From: Astrocystis sublimbata
Taxonomy: Eukaryota; Ascomycota; Sordariomycetes; Xylariales; Xylariaceae
Direction: 5' to 3'
NCBI GenBank assembly: GCA_022453515.1
Contig: JAJNNY010000035.1
Location: 124,001-188,000 of the forward strand
DNA: 64,000 bases
Under the pieces are notes generated by a model. It was not told the origin of the DNA and made no database searches. It saw only the letters and a list, made by a program, of their open reading frames with translations. Made by a program: the position numbers and the translations under genes. Positions 60,069 to 64,000 of this stretch are shown one piece after another (within the stretch, counting starts at the first letter, position 1; every line of letters starts with the position of its first letter).

Positions 60069-63000
60069 GTTGGGCGTGTGAGGGTTTCGCGCTGCTCGTC
60101 GAGTGGGCGAGATGCAAGGCTGCGACGCTGCCGTCACCGGTCCACCGCAATCATTCGGCCAGGGTCCAGTCAAGGACGAACACCCCGAGGGTACAGCGAG
60201 AGGAAAAGGTCGCACCGGTAGGATCGGATGGTTTGACGGGTTGGTTGATTAAATATTCGAAGATTGTTTGGAGATTAGATGAATTCGCCGTGGTTGTCGT
60301 GAGAGTGGGTGTCGTTCGTTGTGAGTGCCGAGTCGATGGAATGTGGCGGCGACAAGGCAATTGGTGGTGGATTGCTGGGTCGGGCTACGCTACGGCAAGG
60401 GGGTTGTGTTCGGGAAGGGCGAGACTGTCTGCGGCCGTGGGCTGCTGTTGTTATTGGCGTTGGCGTGAGGGGCCGAGCCTGGACCGAGCTGGACTGGAGG
60501 CGGTAATGGGCGAAGGCGTTCGATGGTGCCGAATGACAGTGGCCGAGGGAAAAGGAAAATAAATGATCGAGGTAATTTACAGATAAGACAGACAACGGAG
60601 ACGGAGGGAAGAGCTTCGCGACCTGCTTGAAACGATGGCGTCCACTACGTACGTGTATGTGTATGTGCACTTAATGTAGGCAGACAAGTACTAGGAAACC
60701 CTACAACGCTAGGTGAGGGAAGACAAGACAGCAAAGCAAGCCAGCTTGGGGGGGAGAGCAAACGGAGTTAACTGAATGGAAAGTGGAAAATGGTGAGTAG
60801 GTAGAATGTAGAACGATAGTGAAGAGACAGCACCGACCGACCGAATATGACTGGTCCACGGAACGGGATGGTGTTGGGGATTGGTCGGTGAGGAATGGGA
60901 AGAATGGGGATGGGGATGGGGGGAGAAGGTTTACCACCTGCAACCAACACGCAGAAACAACGCTGCCCAGGCCAGCCAGGCGCTGAAGTGTGCATGCACG
61001 CAGCACTTGGGCACCCTGCCCACTGGCCTCGATCTCGGCGGCAGCAGGGGCGGGCGAGGCAGATGGCGGGTATCAGGTACTACAGATGCTCCCACTGCTA
61101 CCGCCACTAATGAGGTACTCGGGTACTTATTGCTCCTGACTTTGTCAATTACAGTAAGGCATTCGGCATTCGATGCCCTTTAGTAAGTACCCGTTCAGCA
61201 CCTTTTGGCAGGCAGATACATCCACATCACGCTACCAACGCAGTCCTGCGTCGTGCCTTACGCAATGCTGCGCTGGCGCCGCGCCAGTCTCTGGAACGAA
61301 AATGCGGGCAATCCAATCCGAGTCTGGCGCTCTCCGGATTTGTCGGCGTCACCATCATGTGTGTGTGTGTCTGTCTGTCTGTCCGCTTCGCCGTTGCGTG
61401 CAGCGTTTCTCGTTCATGCAGCCGACTCCATCCCGTCGTCTTCCACTGCCCGACACATCCTTACTACTTAGGTATCACCAAATACCCAATATGGTCATAC
61501 TACCCAATGCACTTATTCGCTCTATTCACTTACTGTATGTAGAATCAGCTACGTCGCGGGCTGCGTCGGGTTGCGCATGTGGCAACGTGGACAGGATGCG
61601 GATGCGGCATCGGTACCATTGCATTGACCCGCTAAAAAAGCCACGGGAGCCACAATCATGATGTAGGTTCCATCCCTTCTGGGTCTCCCGTGCCTCGCGT
61701 GCCTGAAGCCATCGTCGGCCAGGGGTGTCAGCCAGCTCCAGCCAGCCTGTGTCCGTTTCCATGTGACCCGACAACTAGAGAATGCAGACAGACCCTCACA
61801 CCACATTTCCTATATATCTATATCGTCTCCGGAATTTGATCCTATCCAGCTTGAATCAAGAACCCCTCGAGCTAATACACCAAGTGCTTGATCAAGTGTT
61901 GCTGTATTTAGAACGCATAAATCGGCATAGCGTAGCATGGCTAGCGGCTGACATTCGACCCAAGCCCCAAAGCCCCCGTCCCCCCAGTCCCGAGGAAAAG
62001 TCCCAGCCGAACGACCCAGCCGAAAGCGAAAGCCGGCAGCGTCGTGTCAGGACCCATAACCTGTCGCCAAGCCTTCACCTTGTAACTCGCAGTCTGACAC
62101 TGTTCTGTTTCATGGCCACGACGACGCATAGCATGGCCATGTTGGGTATGTTTCGACCCAAACATTCTCACGTTGCAAGTGTGAGTGCGATGCCTATCGT
62201 GACTGTATATGTGCATTCTCAACAACTCAAGTACCTACTTCAAGCATTGCCTGTCCCCTCCCCCGCCAGGACTCGGAGCTTACTGGGAATCTCTAAGGAT
62301 CAGATAGGGCTGGGCTATGCAGGTCTGGCTTTGCCTGTGGTGGTAGTTTAGCTCAGCTGGGGAAGGGGGCCGCTCGAGGCGCTTAAATCCAACCCAAAAC
62401 CGGTTCCGTCCAACTTGGAATTGAAGATTGCGGATCTGTGCCGCCGTGATCAACACGACGATTCTCTCTCAATGTGACGATGTAATATAACAACGCATGA
62501 AAGACCCTCTGCAAGCCGAACCCAAGGTCTCGGATAGCAAGAGCTTAGACTACCAATTGTAGCTCCCTACAACAGCCCCAGGATCAAATTGCGCACGTCC
62601 ATAGTAGTCACTTTTAATCTGTATGTAGGGTCCAACAACATTTTCACAGTACAGTTGGCAGTTACGTTTCATTCATACCTCGTATGAGAGATCATATCAT
62701 ACTTCTATGGTATGGCAAGTCAATTCATATATGTTACTAACCAGTTAATCTGCAATTTGAAGAGTTCCATTCATGTCCCATGCAACAAATGGCGCAACAC
62801 TCCAGTACTGTCTGTATATAGACCTATTAACCCAGCTTATTGTGTTACGACCAGATAGCTTTGCTATAGGTTCAAAGTGTCCAGTTAGCTATATTGATCT
62901 TGCAAGATGCCTAAGACCAGTCAGTGATCACCATCTCAAGTACAAGAAAGCTTATACCAGTCGTATGAGCCGAATAAAGATATTCATGCAGTGACATCGT

Positions 63001-63485
63001 ATATCCCAATCAACATATCATCAACATAGCTTGGGTAAATTCAATCAACTGAGCTCATTAAGAGGAGCCAGCCACTCCAGCTTAGTAAAAACTGCCACCA
63101 TCTACGGTCTCAACCACCCTTCACCAAGCCAGCACAAGACAAAACACACAACTTAACACAGCTTCAGAATATGGATATGCATCGCTTCATCTACCTAGGT
63201 ATCTCGGTACACTGTGAGGCACCTATCGTCCATATTACACAGGTAGAGGTATACTTGTATCCAGACATCAGACAGGAATGCCCATCTCCACCTCAAGCTC
63301 TGTATAACCCACGACTACCTTATGCCACGCTTCTCTCTCTACGTACTTGTTGCTTCCTGTCCCCCAATGTGATAGGTTCAAGCACGCCAAAGCCACCCAA
63401 TCAATCCCCGTCCTATTGCAAGATAGGTTGATACGTTCATACGTAGATAGGTACGTACTTGAAGCGGTAGAGATATATAGCCACC
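60069..63485. other. 3.4-kb gene-free region
   Basis: This stretch lies upstream of ssh4 and at the 3' end of the right-edge gene. It has GGGGATGGGG and TGTGTG/CTGTCTGTCTGT simple repeats (about 60896-60928 and 61360-61382). A 189-codon plus-strand ORF at 61782-62351 shows no recognisable motif. The sequence at 62348 resembles a tRNA D arm but has no matching T arm. No gene is supported. Confidence 0.5.
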
Positions 63486-64000
63486 TCAAGGACTGCGACT
63501 CCGTCTCCGCCGATCCCGCCGCGACGTGCTCCGTTCGCGTCGGCTGCGTCTGTCTCTGTCTCTATCTCTGTCGCGATCCCGATCCCGATCCCTATCTCTT
63601 TCTCGATCCTGGTCTCTATCTCTCTCCTTAGTTCTGTCCCTATCTCCTCTATCCCTCTCTCTCTCTCTATCGCGATCTCTGTCTCCCCTATCCCTCTCTC
63701 TATCTCTATCACGGTACCGATCTCCCCTATCCCTATCCCGGTCCCGATCCCGCTCACGACTCCGTTCACGCCGTCGACTGCGACTCCTACTCCGACTTCT
63801 CCTCCGTTCGCGACGACCGTCTCTATCTCTATCCCTCTCCCTCTCCCTCTCACCCTCCCTCTCTCTATCCCCAGCAGCAGGAGCATACTTATCCCCCCTC
63901 GCCCTCTCCTCTCTCTCTCTCTCTCTCTCGCCATCACCAGGCCGATACCGATCGATATCATCGCCAACCCTAGCCCTCTTGACCTCAGGCGATCCATCAC
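63486..64000 (-). CDS. C-terminus of an Arg/Asp/Glu/Ser-rich (RS-like) probable splicing protein, partial
   Basis: The minus-strand frame from 63998 to the TGA at 63486 encodes 170 residues without a start, running off the right edge. It begins DGSPEVKRARVGDDIDRY and then becomes almost only Arg with Asp, Glu and Ser, in RERERE, RDRDRD and RSRSRSRSRRR runs. It ends RRRRSRSP. Such tails occur in U1-70K-like and other RS/RD splicing proteins and are probably phosphorylated and nuclear. I cannot say which protein. Alternative frames over the same DNA give long Ile/Gly/Glu strings without biological sense. The repeats are CT-rich on the plus strand. Confidence 0.75.
   Translation of the reverse strand, partial: DGSPEVKRARVGDDIDRYRPGDGEREREREERARGDKYAPAAGDREREGERERERDRDRDGRRERRRSRSRSRSRRRERSRERDRDRDRDRGDRYRDRDRERDRGDRDRDRERERDRGDRDRTKERDRDQDRERDRDRDRDRDRDRDRDRRSRRERSTSRRDRRRRSRSP

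Noticed and set aside
61782..62351. 189-codon plus-strand ORF
   Set aside because: It has no recognised motif, and its middle is low-complexity Pro/Ser sequence. Long open frames occur by chance in G/C-balanced DNA, and no intron or codon pattern supports it.
62345..62420. tRNA-like sequence (GTTTAGCTCAGCTGGGG)
   Set aside because: It resembles a D arm, but no anticodon stem or TTCRANNC T loop follows at the right distance.
63437..64000. Minus-strand ORF rich in Gly/Ile/Glu
   Set aside because: It is the wrong frame over the Arg/Asp repeat gene. Its long GIGIG and EIETE strings come from GATAGG repeats read one base off.

Overview
The window looks like nuclear DNA of a filamentous ascomycete (Pezizomycotina, most likely Sordariomycetes). 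Genes carry short GT-AG introns, mostly 50-210 nt. They include fungal families such as Spg1/Tem1, an AA16 lytic polysaccharide monooxygenase, a DUF3433 membrane protein, a bZIP-DUF3425 factor and an Ssh4-type SPRY adaptor. tRNA genes have eukaryotic structure. Class and order are inferred; no marker gene settles them. All splice junctions below were read by eye from GT/AG sites, reading frame and family conservation.

Region 1 (0-15 kb) is mostly housekeeping. It holds mitochondrial NAD(P) transhydrogenase (NNT), a mitochondrial-type membrane protein with a long Lys/Asp/Ser tail, the septation GTPase Tem1/Spg1, glycine cleavage H protein and porphobilinogen deaminase. Region 2 (15-25 kb) is more accessory, with wide spacers. 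It holds a secreted Cys-rich protein, the AA16 LPMO, a small conserved protein and a probable tail-anchored protein. Region 3 (25-32 kb) holds a frame-broken polyketide synthase C-terminus (ACP), an intact multi-exon SDR, a convergent bZIP-DUF3425 regulator and a membrane-anchored lectin-like propeller. Two copies of a roughly 225-bp dispersed repeat, differing almost only by transitions in the best-aligned blocks, lie at 23.8 and 29.7 kb.

Region 4 (32.1-39.5 kb) is a gene-poor stretch in which I could support no gene. Region 5 (39.5-48 kb) has a PH-domain protein, a tandem tRNA pair (Ala-UGC with an intron, and Arg-CCU), and three same-strand genes, MFS transporter, O-methyltransferase and SDR. 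These three look like a small tailoring and export cluster without a backbone synthase. The MFS gene has a probable frameshift at its N-terminus.

Region 6 (49-64 kb) returns to conserved genes: a 1,287-aa DUF3433 protein, splicing factor RSE1 (SF3B3), the Rsp5 adaptor Ssh4, and, running off the right edge, the Arg/Asp/Glu/Ser-rich C-terminus of a probable splicing factor.

The best leads are the dispersed repeat pair, the decayed PKS beside an intact SDR and bZIP, the MFS-OMT-SDR trio with its frameshift, and the anchored propeller lectin. I found no clear evidence of a wholly undescribed system.
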